DNA of 64,000 nucleotides from Marivita lacus (GTDB taxonomy: Bacteria; Pseudomonadota; Alphaproteobacteria; Rhodobacterales; Rhodobacteraceae), in NCBI RefSeq assembly GCF_014637725.1, contig NZ_BMFC01000003.1:248001-312000 (forward strand), read 5' to 3'. This document shows positions 27,381 to 36,300 of this stretch, one piece after another. Each line of letters opens with the position of its first letter. Within the stretch, counting starts at the first letter, position 1. The position numbers and the translations under genes were made by a program. The notes beneath the pieces are model-generated. The model did not search any database and was not told the origin of the DNA. It was given only the letters and a program-made list of their open reading frames with translations.

Positions 27381-28589
27381 TCATACGAGTTCGGTCTCGA
27401 CCCGGCTGGAGGCTTCGAGCGTCTTGTGCACCGGGCATTTGTCCGCGATTTCCAGCAGCTTGAGCCGCTGTTCCGCATCCAGATCGCCGGTCACGGTGAT
27501 GCGCCTGCGGAAGAGGTCGATATTGGCCGCGTTCGGCGTACCTGCATCCTGTGCATGCACCTTGTCATGGCTCACATCGACCGACACGTGTTTCAGAGGC
27601 CAGCCTTTGCGGCGCGCATACATGCGCAGCGTCATCGATGTGCAGGCCCCCAGACCTGCGGCCAGCAGGCCATAAGGCGACGGTCCGCGATTGGTACCGC
27701 CATAGGCCAGCGGTTCGTCCGCCCGCAGGTGATGCGGTCCGGCCTGGACGTCCTGCAGGAACCCGGAAGGGTCAGCCTCGGAGACCCGCACGATGCCTTC
27801 GGGTGCGCCGATGGGTGGGGCAGGCGGTGCGAGGTCGAGATAGCGCGCGACCCAGGCCGCGATCACCTCGGCTGCGTATTCCGCATCGCGGGCCTGCGTC
27901 ACCAGATGATCGGCATCGTCCAGCGTGACAAAGCTCTTGGGATGGCGCGCGGCAATAAAGATGTTGGTTGCGTTCTCGATCCCCACCACCGCATCGCGCG
28001 GCGCGTGCATCACCAGCAGCGCCGCCCTGAAGTCGCGGATCGCCGGGGCGAGCGCTTGCGCTTGTACGTCCTCGACAAAGGCCTTGCCGATGGTGAAGGG
28101 CCGCCCGCCCAGATCGACCTGCGCCTTGCCCTTGGTCTGGATATCCTCCAGCGCATCGGCGAAATTATGGGTGACATGTTCGGGATCGAACGGCGCGCCG
28201 ATCGTCACCACCGCCTTGATCCCGGTCATGTCGCGCGCCGCCTTCAGAACCGCGGCACCGCCCAGCGAATGACCGATCAGCAGCGAGGGCGCCATGCCGC
28301 GCCGCTCCAGATAGGCCGCCGCTGCGGTCAGGTCGCCCACATTCGAGGTGAACGTGGTGTTTGCGAACTCGCCCTTGGAATGGCCCAGCCCGGTGAAGTC
28401 GAACCGCAGCACCGCGATCCCCATCGAGGCAAGACGTGCGGCGATCCGCCGGGCCGCCGGAATGTCCTTGGAACAGGTGAAGCAATGCGCAAAAAGGGCG
28501 GTGGCCAGATGCGGCCCCTCTGGCAGGTCAAGACGCGCCGACAATGTGTCGCCGGAATGGCCGGGAAAGGTGATGCGTTCGGTGGTCAT
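27381..28589 (-). CDS. Alpha/beta hydrolase-OsmC fusion protein
   Basis: The 402-residue protein joins two domains. Residues about 1-250 are an alpha/beta hydrolase with the nucleophile elbow GHSLGG (Ser108), the oxyanion region FAHCFTCSKD and the terminal His in LDDADHLV. Residues about 265-402 are an OsmC-like domain with the two redox cysteines in GACTSM and DKCPVHK, typical of thiol peroxidases that reduce organic hydroperoxides. An esterase freeing hydroperoxide-bearing acyl groups for the OsmC half is a reasonable inference. The fusion occurs in other proteobacteria. The two cysteines and the triad appear complete, so both halves should be active. Confidence 0.9.
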   Translation of the reverse strand: MTTERITFPGHSGDTLSARLDLPEGPHLATALFAHCFTCSKDIPAARRIAARLASMGIAVLRFDFTGLGHSKGEFANTTFTSNVGDLTAAAAYLERRGMAPSLLIGHSLGGAAVLKAARDMTGIKAVVTIGAPFDPEHVTHNFADALEDIQTKGKAQVDLGGRPFTIGKAFVEDVQAQALAPAIRDFRAALLVMHAPRDAVVGIENATNIFIAARHPKSFVTLDDADHLVTQARDAEYAAEVIAAWVARYLDLAPPAPPIGAPEGIVRVSEADPSGFLQDVQAGPHHLRADEPLAYGGTNRGPSPYGLLAAGLGACTSMTLRMYARRKGWPLKHVSVDVSHDKVHAQDAGTPNAANIDLFRRRITVTGDLDAEQRLKLLEIADKCPVHKTLEASSRVETELV

Positions 28590-28730
28590 GTATCTGGTCC
28601 TTGGGACAGCGGAATTGGTCGGCGCGAATGGGGTGTCTCAGCCCCGGTGTGTTTCCTTTGCAACAAAACTGTGGGGCATGTCGCCCCCGCACAAGCATTG
28701 TGTCGGAAGCGTCACAGGATGGTGAGAGCG

Positions 28731-29591
28731 ATGCCGGGAACGGTGAGCATTGTTGCATATGTGCTGGCGGCCGCGTTTTTCGGCAGCTTTGCCGGGGCGT
28801 TTCACCCTCTGGGCGACAGCCTCGCGGTGTTCCGCCTGCCCATCGCCGTGGCCGTTGCGCTCTGGGTGATATGGTCGCCCTGGCCTGCGTGGCTGCGGTG
28901 GAGCATCGCGGTGCTGTGCCTTGCCGCGATGACGCAGATCGTGGCGCAGAAATACGTCTCGCACCCCGAAGGGCCGGTGACGATCTACCAGAAGAACCTG
29001 TTGTTTCAGAACGATCAGGTCGAAGCACTTGCCGCCGATATCCGGGCCAGCCGTCCCGACATCGTGACGTTGCAGGAACTGACCTCGCGCAACGCCCCGC
29101 TGGTTCGCGATCTGCGGGCCGAGTACCCCCATCAGGCCAGTTGCGCGCTGGTCGACTGGGCGCGGGTGGCAATCCTGTCGCGCTGGCCGGTCGAAGGTGA
29201 GATTTGCTTGGAAGGTCAGGGGATTGTCGGCATCCAGGTCGCCTCGCCGCAAGGGACGTTCTGGGTGTTCAGCCTGCATGGCGCATGGCCCTGGCCCCAT
29301 GAGCAGGCATCGCAGATGGCGCGCATCCTGCCGGTTTTCGAAGACCTTGAGGAGCCGGTGGTGATCGCGGGCGATTTCAACATGGTGCCGTGGTCCTTCG
29401 CGCTGCGGTCCATCCAACGCAGCACCGACACGACGCGGGCGGGGCCGCTGTTTTCGACCTTCACCAAGATGGGCGCGCCGCTGCCCATTGACCATGTCTA
29501 TGCGCCGCAGGGCGGGCAGGCGTCGCCACGCCCGCTTCTGGGGTCGGACCACAGCGGCGTGCTGGCCAAGGTGTTCGTGTTCGAGCCCTAA
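28731..29591 (+). CDS. Membrane-anchored endonuclease/exonuclease/phosphatase family protein
   Basis: The 286-residue product begins with two or three hydrophobic segments (about residues 3-75) and continues as an EEP-fold domain. Catalytic landmarks are VTLQELTSRNA (Glu), SLHGAWPW (His), AGDFNMVPWS (Asp, Asn) and LGSDHSGVLA (Asp-His). The domain probably faces the periplasm, so a phosphodiesterase or phospholipase-like role at the envelope is possible, but the substrate is unknown. ATG at 28731 is preceded by GGTGAG; an in-frame ATG at 28719 would add four residues. It is divergent from the hydrolase-OsmC gene. Confidence 0.82.
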   Translation: MPGTVSIVAYVLAAAFFGSFAGAFHPLGDSLAVFRLPIAVAVALWVIWSPWPAWLRWSIAVLCLAAMTQIVAQKYVSHPEGPVTIYQKNLLFQNDQVEALAADIRASRPDIVTLQELTSRNAPLVRDLRAEYPHQASCALVDWARVAILSRWPVEGEICLEGQGIVGIQVASPQGTFWVFSLHGAWPWPHEQASQMARILPVFEDLEEPVVIAGDFNMVPWSFALRSIQRSTDTTRAGPLFSTFTKMGAPLPIDHVYAPQGGQASPRPLLGSDHSGVLAKVFVFEP

Positions 29592-29684
29592 GGCATTTCT
29601 TGCAGGTCGGGCATGGTGCTGCGGGGGCAAATTCCCGGCCCGTGCGGCCTTTTCCCGGTCACGCCGCTGGGTTAATCATGCACC

Positions 29685-30431
29685 ATGATCCTGCAGACCA
29701 GTTTGCCCTATGATGTGCTGTCACCGCGCCCGCTGCCGGGGATCGCACCTTTGGGGGATGATCCGTGGTTTCTTGTGGACGACGCCTATGCCGCGCAGAT
29801 GGCCGAGCGTGCGCGTCTGATGGCCACCCGCCGCGACGACGTGATCGCCACCGACAGTCCCGACACGGAGAATGTGACGAAGATGCTGGAGACGGTGCTG
29901 GCGCATCTGCCGCCGGGATTTGCGCGGTCTGGCGAGACGGTGTCCTGCGCGGATGGGCGGCGGGTCACGATCGACCCGACAGATCCCTTTGGCACGCTGG
30001 GCCATATCCTGCAGAACGACATCTGCCTGATGGAGAAACGGGGCGATGAACATGTGCTGACGGGCGCTGTGCTGTGCTTTCCGGCAAGCTGGCGGCTGCG
30101 CGAAAAGATCGGCCGTCCGCTGACCCATATTCACATCCCGGTCAAAAGCTACACCGACGACATCGCGCGGCGCGTGCAGCGCCTGTTCGACGGGGTGCGT
30201 CCCGGCATGCCGATCTGGCGCTTCAACGCGCTCTGGTACGAAGACCCCGCACTGTTCCAGCCGCGCTCGGCGACCGCACCCCGCCCTCTGACAGAAGTGG
30301 GCAAGACGCCGTACCTGCGCAGCGAACGTCAGGTGCTGTGGCGACTGCCCGAAAGCGATGCGGTGCTGTTCACAATCCACACCTTCATGCTGGCCCGGAG
30401 CGATGTTCCGGGCTCGGCAGGCGCGGCTTAA
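29685..30431 (+). CDS. DUF3445 family protein (heme-dependent N-demethylase alpha-like)
   Basis: The 248-residue protein matches DUF3445, the family of the catalytic subunit of heme-dependent oxidative N-demethylases, which act on methylamines in methylotrophic marine bacteria. Conserved blocks include LGHILQNDICLME, AVLCFPASWRLREKIGRPLTHIHIPV (landmarks PASW and IHIPV) and RSERQVLWRLP near the C-terminus. The other subunits of such enzymes are not adjacent, so this stand-alone copy may have another substrate. The frame converges with the lytic transglycosylase gene, and the two stop codons overlap in TTAA at 30428-30431. Confidence 0.82.
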   Translation: MILQTSLPYDVLSPRPLPGIAPLGDDPWFLVDDAYAAQMAERARLMATRRDDVIATDSPDTENVTKMLETVLAHLPPGFARSGETVSCADGRRVTIDPTDPFGTLGHILQNDICLMEKRGDEHVLTGAVLCFPASWRLREKIGRPLTHIHIPVKSYTDDIARRVQRLFDGVRPGMPIWRFNALWYEDPALFQPRSATAPRPLTEVGKTPYLRSERQVLWRLPESDAVLFTIHTFMLARSDVPGSAGAA

Positions 30432-31243
30432 CTACCCGCGCGTTGGGCAGAGTAGACGATGGCGCGCAGGTAGTTGCCGCTGTCATTCCAGACAGACAAC
30501 ACGTTGAAATTATGCGTGCCTTCGCCAAAGGGCTGTCCCGGCTGCCAGCCATTGAGGCGCAGCATGTTGGCTGCCGTGGCAAGGGCATCGTCGGCATTGT
30601 AGGGATCGGCCCGGCCGTCGCCATTGCCATCGACCCGGTATCTCAGCCAGTTGCCCGCAAGAAACTGCATATGCCCCAATTCGCCGGAGGGGCCGCCCTT
30701 GGTGCTGGGCGACAGGATGCCGCTGTCCACCATGTCGAGCGCGGCAATCGCATGCGGCTCGAACCGTGGGTGACGGCGGCAATAGGAGGAGAGGGTAACC
30801 GCGCCATCGACCACCGACGTGGCGCCCAGATAGCCGCCCCAACTGGTTTCCAGCCCCCAGATGGTGGCAAGGATCGACGCGGGAACGCCGTAGTCGCGTT
30901 CGATCGAACCGAACGTGTTCGGGTTGCGCGCGATCTTGGCGCTGGTCTGGTTGATGAAGCTCTGTGCGGTGCTGCCCGACCGCTTGGCCAGGAACTGCGC
31001 CGGATCACCCTGAAGCGTGCCGGTCTGGTTGCCAGGGTTGGATTCGAACCGCCACGTGATGTCCGACAGCCGGGCATTCTGCAGCGCGCTCAGCCCGCGT
31101 TGGCCAACACCCGCCGCCGCAGCCTGACTTGCCAGCGTTTGCTTGTACTGGTCGAACGCAGCCTTGCTGCTGATACATTCAGCCGAAAAGGCGGGAAGCG
31201 CTGCGCAGAGAGACAGGCAGGCAGCAGCAATGAATCGACGCAT
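30428..31243 (-). CDS. Lytic murein transglycosylase, MltB-like
   Basis: The 271-residue exported enzyme cleaves peptidoglycan to 1,6-anhydromuropeptides. A signal peptide covers about residues 1-22 (MRRFIAAACLSLCAALPAFSA), without a lipobox cysteine at the cleavage site. The catalytic glutamate is in the stretch IWGLETSWGGYLG, and GHMQFLAGNWLRYRVDGNGDG and NAAD-like NADDALATAANMLR follow the SLT_2 pattern. The ATG complements 31241-31243. The C-terminal peptidoglycan-binding domain found in longer relatives is absent. It ends tail-to-tail with the DUF3445 gene. Confidence 0.88.
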   Translation of the reverse strand: MRRFIAAACLSLCAALPAFSAECISSKAAFDQYKQTLASQAAAAGVGQRGLSALQNARLSDITWRFESNPGNQTGTLQGDPAQFLAKRSGSTAQSFINQTSAKIARNPNTFGSIERDYGVPASILATIWGLETSWGGYLGATSVVDGAVTLSSYCRRHPRFEPHAIAALDMVDSGILSPSTKGGPSGELGHMQFLAGNWLRYRVDGNGDGRADPYNADDALATAANMLRLNGWQPGQPFGEGTHNFNVLSVWNDSGNYLRAIVYSAQRAGS

Positions 31244-31354
31244 CAAGAGGCACTCCAACAGTTCACAATTGGTGCGACGTTAACAAATGAGGCGTTCCGG
31301 GCAAGCAGGAAGGCTGAGGCTGTCGGTTTCGGGTTGCGCTCCGGTTTGCCGGGA

Positions 31355-32119
31355 TCAAAGCAGATCCGGCAGGGCGGGAGCCATGCCTGACTGGGCCAGA
31401 ACGGCGTAAAGCCCTGCAACCCCCAGCGCCATCGCACCCGAGCGCACGTCCTCGCCGCGCACGAGATTGTGAACGATCAGCGGAATTGCCAGCGGGGCTG
31501 CGATCAGCGCAGTGGTGAACGAGATGGCCCATGCCGACAGGCGCATCGGCGCGGATTTCGCGCGCCGCTCTTCAAGTTCCATGCGCTCGATCTCTTCCAG
31601 CGTGACTCCGTTCATCTGGGCCCGAACAGCGGACATCATCCACTCGTCCAAACGCACGGCATTGCGGCGCTGCGTGGAACGCAGCTTGCTCGACGCCTTG
31701 ACCTTGCGGGGGATGATGCGAGTGCGGGCCGCCAGGTGATCCAGAACGGCATCACCCGTTGCTAGGAAATCCTCGACCGCGATCGGCTGCTTGGCCCCGT
31801 CCCAGAACACGGTATGAACGCTGAAATCGCGGCACAGGTCGGCGGCGACACCTGCCAGGCGTGCGGCGCGTATCCGGGCATCAGGGCCACGGCTCGCCAG
31901 CAGCAAAACGCTGCTTGAGCCGACTTCGTCGATGGCGAGCGTCAGGGTGTCGGTGTCGTTGATCGTCCAGTCGATGTAATCGCGTGTCACGGGCAGGCGC
32001 TTGAAGGCAACGCACTGGTCGGACAAGGCGTGATGGATGGACGGCACGACGGATTTGCAAATCGCGTCGCGCGGTTTGGCTGTGACCATGCTGATCACCG
32101 TGACGTCCGAAGTGGTCAT
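31355..32119 (-). CDS. Conserved-type hypothetical protein with two C-terminal TM segments
   Basis: I do not recognise this 254-residue product. The ATG at 32119 is chosen because GGAAGGGACAG stands before it. The first 130 residues alternate predicted strands and helices (VTVISMVTAKP, TLTLAIDEVGSSSVLLLASRG) in a pattern like a small alpha/beta domain. Residues about 140-190 are charged and helical (LRSTQRRNAVRLDEWM, EEIERMELEERRAK). Two hydrophobic segments at about 195-218 and 228-248 should anchor it in the inner membrane. Codon use matches its neighbours. It is followed by the lytic transglycosylase gene after 111 bases on the same strand. Confidence 0.7.
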   Translation of the reverse strand: MTTSDVTVISMVTAKPRDAICKSVVPSIHHALSDQCVAFKRLPVTRDYIDWTINDTDTLTLAIDEVGSSSVLLLASRGPDARIRAARLAGVAADLCRDFSVHTVFWDGAKQPIAVEDFLATGDAVLDHLAARTRIIPRKVKASSKLRSTQRRNAVRLDEWMMSAVRAQMNGVTLEEIERMELEERRAKSAPMRLSAWAISFTTALIAAPLAIPLIVHNLVRGEDVRSGAMALGVAGLYAVLAQSGMAPALPDLL

Positions 32120-32360
32120 CTCTGTCCCTTCCCAAGTTACATGAAGCCGTTCCATGCGAGGAGTTAAGGCTTGGAATGTGTTCGAAATACGAAGCGAATC
32201 AGGCTCAAATTGGAATTTTGGCTGGTTCATGTTATTTTCATGCGCAAAGCGGCCGGTTTCCGGTGCGCATTTGTCAAACCGGCGACTGCGCGCTTTTTCC
32301 CGGATCCGTGTCGCGGCTGACACTGGGACAGGCTGGCAGGTGCCGAAGCTTTTTCGACCA

Positions 32361-32391
32361 CGAAAAAAAGGCGCCCCGAAAGGCGCCTTTT
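32361..32391. terminator. Intrinsic terminator after glnA
   Basis: On the minus strand AAAGGCGCC, loop TTTCGG and GGCGCCTTT with seven T residues form a strong terminator 27 bases after the glnA stop. The plus strand also shows a T-run, so it can act both ways. Confidence 0.85.
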
Positions 32392-32417
32392 CCCGAACTG
32401 CACTCTGATCGCGTCGA

Positions 32418-33824
32418 TCAGCTGCTGTAATACATTGCAAATTCCACAGGGTGCGGTGTCATTTCGTAGTTTTCGATCTCTTCCATCTTCAGATCGATAT
32501 AGCCTTCGATCTGATCCATGGTGAACACATCGCCAGCCAGCAGGAACTCGTGATCGGCCTGCAGCTCGGTGATCGCTTCACGCAGGCTGCCGCAGACGGT
32601 CGGGATTCCGGCCAGCTCTTCGGCGGGCAGATCATAGAGGTTCTTGTCCATGGCTTCGCCCGGATCGATCTTGTTGGTGATGCCGTCAAGACCGGCCATC
32701 AGCAGCGCCGCAAAGCACAGGTAGGGGTTCGCGGTGGGATCGGGGAAACGAGCCTCGACGCGCTTTGCCTTCGGGCTTTCCGTCCACGGAATACGAACGC
32801 AGCCCGACCGGTTGCGTGCGGAATAGGCGCGCAGAACGGGCGCTTCGTAGCCCGGGACCAGACGCTTATAGCTGTTGGTCGACGGGTTGGTGAACGCGTT
32901 CAGCGCCTTGGCGTGCTTCAGGATGCCGCCGATGAAATACAGCGCTTCCTGGCTCAGATCAGCATACTTGTCGCCTGCGAACAGCGGCTTGCCATCTTTC
33001 CAGATCGACATGTTGACGTGCATGCCAGAGCCGTTGTCGCCCTTGAGCGGCTTCGGCATGAAGGTGGCCGAGCGGCCGTAGGACTGCGCGACGTTGTGGA
33101 TGATGTACTTGTACTTCTGGAGTTCGTCGGCCTGCTTGACCAGCGAGCCGAAAATCAGACCAAGCTCGTGCTGGCTGGTTGCCACCTCGTGGTGATGCTT
33201 GTCGACCTTCATGCCGATGCGCTTCATGGTGGACAGCATCTCGGACCGGATGTCCTGACCGTCATCGGCCGGGTTCACCGGGAAATAGCCACCCTTGTAG
33301 GTCGGACGGTGACCCAGGTTGCCCATCTCGAAATTGGTGTCGGTGTTCCATGCGGCGTGGTCGGCGTCGACCTCGTAGGAGACCTTGTTCGGTGAAACCG
33401 AGTAGCGCACGTCGTCGAACAGGAAGAATTCGGCTTCCGGACCGAAATAGGCGACATCGCCAATACCGGAGGACAGCAGATAGGCTTCGGCCTTGGCTGC
33501 GGTGCCGCGCGGATCGCGGTTATAGGGTTCACCCGTGTCGGGCTCGACGACAGAGCAGTGCACGCACACGGTCTTTTCGGCGTAGAACGGGTCGATATAC
33601 GCGCTGTCCGTGTCGGGCATCAGTTTCATGTCGGAGGCTTCGATGGATTTCCAGCCTGCAATCGATGACCCGTCGAACATGAAGCCTTCTTCGAGGAAGT
33701 CTTCGTCCACCTGGTCGGACATCACTGTCACGTGCTGCAGTTTGCCGCGCGGGTCGGTAAACCGGATGTCGACATAGGCGACATCTTCGTCCTTGATCAT
33801 CTTGAGAAGCGCTTCAGTGCTCAT
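32418..33824 (-). CDS. glnA: Glutamine synthetase, type I
   Basis: The 468-residue enzyme makes glutamine from glutamate, ammonia and ATP. Signatures include [11 protein letters not shown] near the N-terminus, [32 protein letters not shown] (ATP-binding) and the adenylylation site NLYDLP with Tyr397, which shows GlnE-type control. Length is exact for the GSI-beta group. The ATG at 33824 has AAAGGGAAG before it. It follows glnB at 54 bases, the usual nitrogen-control operon. The terminator at 32361 ends it. Confidence 0.97.
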   Translation of the reverse strand: MSTEALLKMIKDEDVAYVDIRFTDPRGKLQHVTVMSDQVDEDFLEEGFMFDGSSIAGWKSIEASDMKLMPDTDSAYIDPFYAEKTVCVHCSVVEPDTGEPYNRDPRGTAAKAEAYLLSSGIGDVAYFGPEAEFFLFDDVRYSVSPNKVSYEVDADHAAWNTDTNFEMGNLGHRPTYKGGYFPVNPADDGQDIRSEMLSTMKRIGMKVDKHHHEVATSQHELGLIFGSLVKQADELQKYKYIIHNVAQSYGRSATFMPKPLKGDNGSGMHVNMSIWKDGKPLFAGDKYADLSQEALYFIGGILKHAKALNAFTNPSTNSYKRLVPGYEAPVLRAYSARNRSGCVRIPWTESPKAKRVEARFPDPTANPYLCFAALLMAGLDGITNKIDPGEAMDKNLYDLPAEELAGIPTVCGSLREAITELQADHEFLLAGDVFTMDQIEGYIDLKMEEIENYEMTPHPVEFAMYYSS

Positions 33825-33878
33825 TCTCTTCCCTTTCACTGAGTTTGGGTCGGTATTCGGTTGGTAATGGGCGCAGGA

Positions 33879-34247
<369 letters not shown>

Positions 34248-34334
34248 TCAGACCACTTCTGTTTGAGGGCCACAATCGGCTAGGGTAAATGTCAGGCAGG
34301 ACGGCGGCTGGATTGAAAAGCGTCGCCCAAAAAA

Positions 34335-34349
34335 TGTGCAACATGCACA
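34335..34349. promoter_or_regulatory. Inverted repeat TGTGCA-N3-TGCACA between glnB and nnr
   Basis: A 15-base element with perfect 6-bp arms and an ACA spacer lies in the 169-base divergent region between glnB and the NAD(P)H-hydrate repair gene. Its TGCA halves recall nitrogen-regulator sites, but the spacing differs from the usual NtrC site, so the binder is not known. Confidence 0.35.
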
Positions 34350-34386
34350 AAAAACGCGCATAAATGAAACGTGAAGAGGATCAGAC

Positions 34387-36024
34387 GTGACCGAGTTGCT
34401 CACTTCCGCCCAGATGGGGGGCATTGAACGAGACGAAATCGAGTCGGGCGCGGTCACCGGCCTTCAATTGATGGAGCGCGCCGGGCGCGGCGCAGTCGAG
34501 GCCGCGTTCGCCAAATGGCCCAAGCTGGCGCAAGGCGCGCATCGCGCGATGGTCCTGTGCGGACCGGGCAACAATGGCGACGGCTTTGTCATCGCGCGCC
34601 GCCTCGCGGATCGCGGCTGGGATGTGGATGTCTTTCTGTTTGGTGACACGGCCAAGCTTCCGCCCGACGCAAAGACCAACCATGACCTCTGGGCGGCCAT
34701 GGGGCAGGTGGCGCCTTTCGAGCCAAAGGCGGTCAAGAGCTGCGCGCGGCCCGATCTGTTTGTCGATGCCGTCTTCGGGACGGGGCTGACGCGGCCTTTG
34801 CCTGCGGACCTTGCCTCGGTGCTGGAGGTTCGGACGATGGGCACCTGGAAACGCGGCCACGCGATCCACCGCTTGGCAATCGACTGTCCGTCAGGTCTGA
34901 ACCTTGACACGGGGATGATCCCGACATCGGGCGACGGCACGATGCCAGGGGTCAATTCGACCCATCTGACCGTGTCTTTCCATAGCCTGAAGGCCGGGCA
35001 CAAGCTGGGTCTTGGGCCGACGCTGTGTGGGGACTTGCAGGTGGTGGACATCGGTCTGACCGGACGCGACGCGACCGAGCGTGCCATGATCGGCACCGCG
35101 CCTGATGCCGAACGCGCGCGCCTGATCGCGCCGGATTTTGCCGGGACTGCCCTGCCTCTGCGCATCTGGCCGGGTGCCATGATCGTCAAAATGCGCGGGC
35201 AGGGGCACAAGTATGAGTACGGTCACGTGATGGTGCTCGCCGGCGGGTCGGGGCGTGGGGGGGCTGCACGAATGGCCGCGCGCACGGCCTTGCGATCCGG
35301 GGCAGGGCTGGTCACGGTCCTTTGCCCGCCGGATGCGGTGCTGGAAAACGCCTGTCATCTCGATGCGGTGATGCTGCGCGCCTGCGCGGATGCCGATGCG
35401 TTCCGCGACATCGCCGATGATCGTGTCAGCGCGTTTTGTCTGGGGCCGGGCATGGGCGTCGGGCCGCAGACCCGCGCCATGGTAGAGGCCGCGCTGAGCC
35501 ATGACAGGGGCCCCCGCGCCGATCGACCCGCCGCCGTGGTGCTCGATGCCGATGCGCTGACCTCCTATCAAGAGGACCCGGCGGCCCTGTTCAACCTGTG
35601 CCATGCCCGGACTGTCCTGACCCCGCACGAGGGGGAGTTTGCGCGGCTCTTTCCCGACCTCGCCCAGTCCGAACGCGGTGACCTTTCAAAGATCGACGTG
35701 GTGCGGCAGGCGGCCGACCGCGCCGGGTGCATCGTCCTGCTCAAGGGCGAGGACACGGTGATCGCAGCGCCCGGCGGCGGTGCCAGCGTGCACTCCGCCA
35801 CCGGTGACCGCGCGGTGCCCTGGCTGGCCACGGCCGGGGCAGGGGATGTGCTGGCCGGTCTGATTGCCGGACTCGCCGCCCCCGAAACCGCGCCCGATCT
35901 CTTTTGTGTCGTCGAAGCGGCGGTCTGGCTGCATTGCGAGGCCGCCCGTCAGTTCGGCCCCGGCCTGATCGCCGAGGACCTCCCCGACATGCTTCCAGAG
36001 GTTTTCTTGACCCTCGAACGCTAA
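34387..36024 (+). CDS. nnr: Bifunctional NAD(P)H-hydrate repair enzyme (epimerase and ADP/ATP-dependent dehydratase)
   Basis: The 545-residue protein repairs damaged NADH and NADPH hydrates. Residues about 1-230 form the YjeF N-terminal epimerase domain (VLCGPGNNGDGFVIARRLA at about 57-75, VDAVFGTGLTRPL). Residues about 255-540 form the ribokinase-like dehydratase (VLAGGSGRGGAARMAART, FCLGPGMGVG, LTPHEGEFARLFP and ATAGAGDVLAGLIAGL with the catalytic Asp). The start is GTG at 34387 behind GAGGATCA. Both active regions look intact. The stop codon TAA at 36022 runs into a palindromic repeat. It is divergent from glnB. Confidence 0.94.
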   Translation: MTELLTSAQMGGIERDEIESGAVTGLQLMERAGRGAVEAAFAKWPKLAQGAHRAMVLCGPGNNGDGFVIARRLADRGWDVDVFLFGDTAKLPPDAKTNHDLWAAMGQVAPFEPKAVKSCARPDLFVDAVFGTGLTRPLPADLASVLEVRTMGTWKRGHAIHRLAIDCPSGLNLDTGMIPTSGDGTMPGVNSTHLTVSFHSLKAGHKLGLGPTLCGDLQVVDIGLTGRDATERAMIGTAPDAERARLIAPDFAGTALPLRIWPGAMIVKMRGQGHKYEYGHVMVLAGGSGRGGAARMAARTALRSGAGLVTVLCPPDAVLENACHLDAVMLRACADADAFRDIADDRVSAFCLGPGMGVGPQTRAMVEAALSHDRGPRADRPAAVVLDADALTSYQEDPAALFNLCHARTVLTPHEGEFARLFPDLAQSERGDLSKIDVVRQAADRAGCIVLLKGEDTVIAAPGGGASVHSATGDRAVPWLATAGAGDVLAGLIAGLAAPETAPDLFCVVEAAVWLHCEAARQFGPGLIAEDLPDMLPEVFLTLER

Positions 36025-36046
36025 GAATCTGCGTACGAAGATTCTT
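36023..36046. repeat. Palindromic repeat centred on CGTACG (one mismatch)
   Basis: A 24-base inverted repeat (arms AAGAATCT and AGATTCTT around GCGTACGA) overlaps the nnr stop codon and is followed by GGGCGC. The perfect form of the same repeat, also followed by GGGCGCG, is at 48958-48981. It has no T-run. It may stabilise mRNA 3' ends. Confidence 0.65.
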
Positions 36047-36117
36047 GGGCGCCGGGCATTCTCGGGCGAAAATTCTGCTCGCATCGCCGCAGCAGCTTTG
36101 CTACTGACCAGCGCAAT

Positions 36118-36201
36118 GCGGGTGTGGCGGAATTGGTAGACGCACCAGATTTAGGTTCTGGCGCCTTTGGCGTGGGGGTTCGAGTCCCTTCACCCGCACC
36201 A
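36118..36201 (+). tRNA. tRNA-Leu, anticodon UAG
   Basis: The 84-base sequence folds into a class II tRNA. The acceptor arms are GCGGGTG and CACCCGC, followed by A and an encoded CCA. The anticodon stem is CCAGA/TCTGG with loop TTTAGGT, giving anticodon UAG, which reads CUN leucine codons. The variable arm (about CGCCTTTGGCG) is long, as leucine tRNAs require, and the T-loop is GGTTCGAGTCC. No integrase or direct repeat lies beside it. Confidence 0.96.
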
Positions 36202-36300
36202 TACTTTCCAGACAACCTACTGAAATTCCTTCAAGTTTTCGCTTTGGAGGACATATTGGCGTCATACATCCCGTACACAATCAGCCGCTCAGGCGCCTGT

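Noticed and set aside
36118-36300. tRNA-Leu as an integration site for a mobile element
   Set aside because: No integrase, no repeated tRNA 3' end and no change of codon use follow it.
36202-36300. Short coding sequence after the tRNA
   Set aside because: GGAGG occurs near 36245, but only a TTG start with about 20 codons follows, without support.
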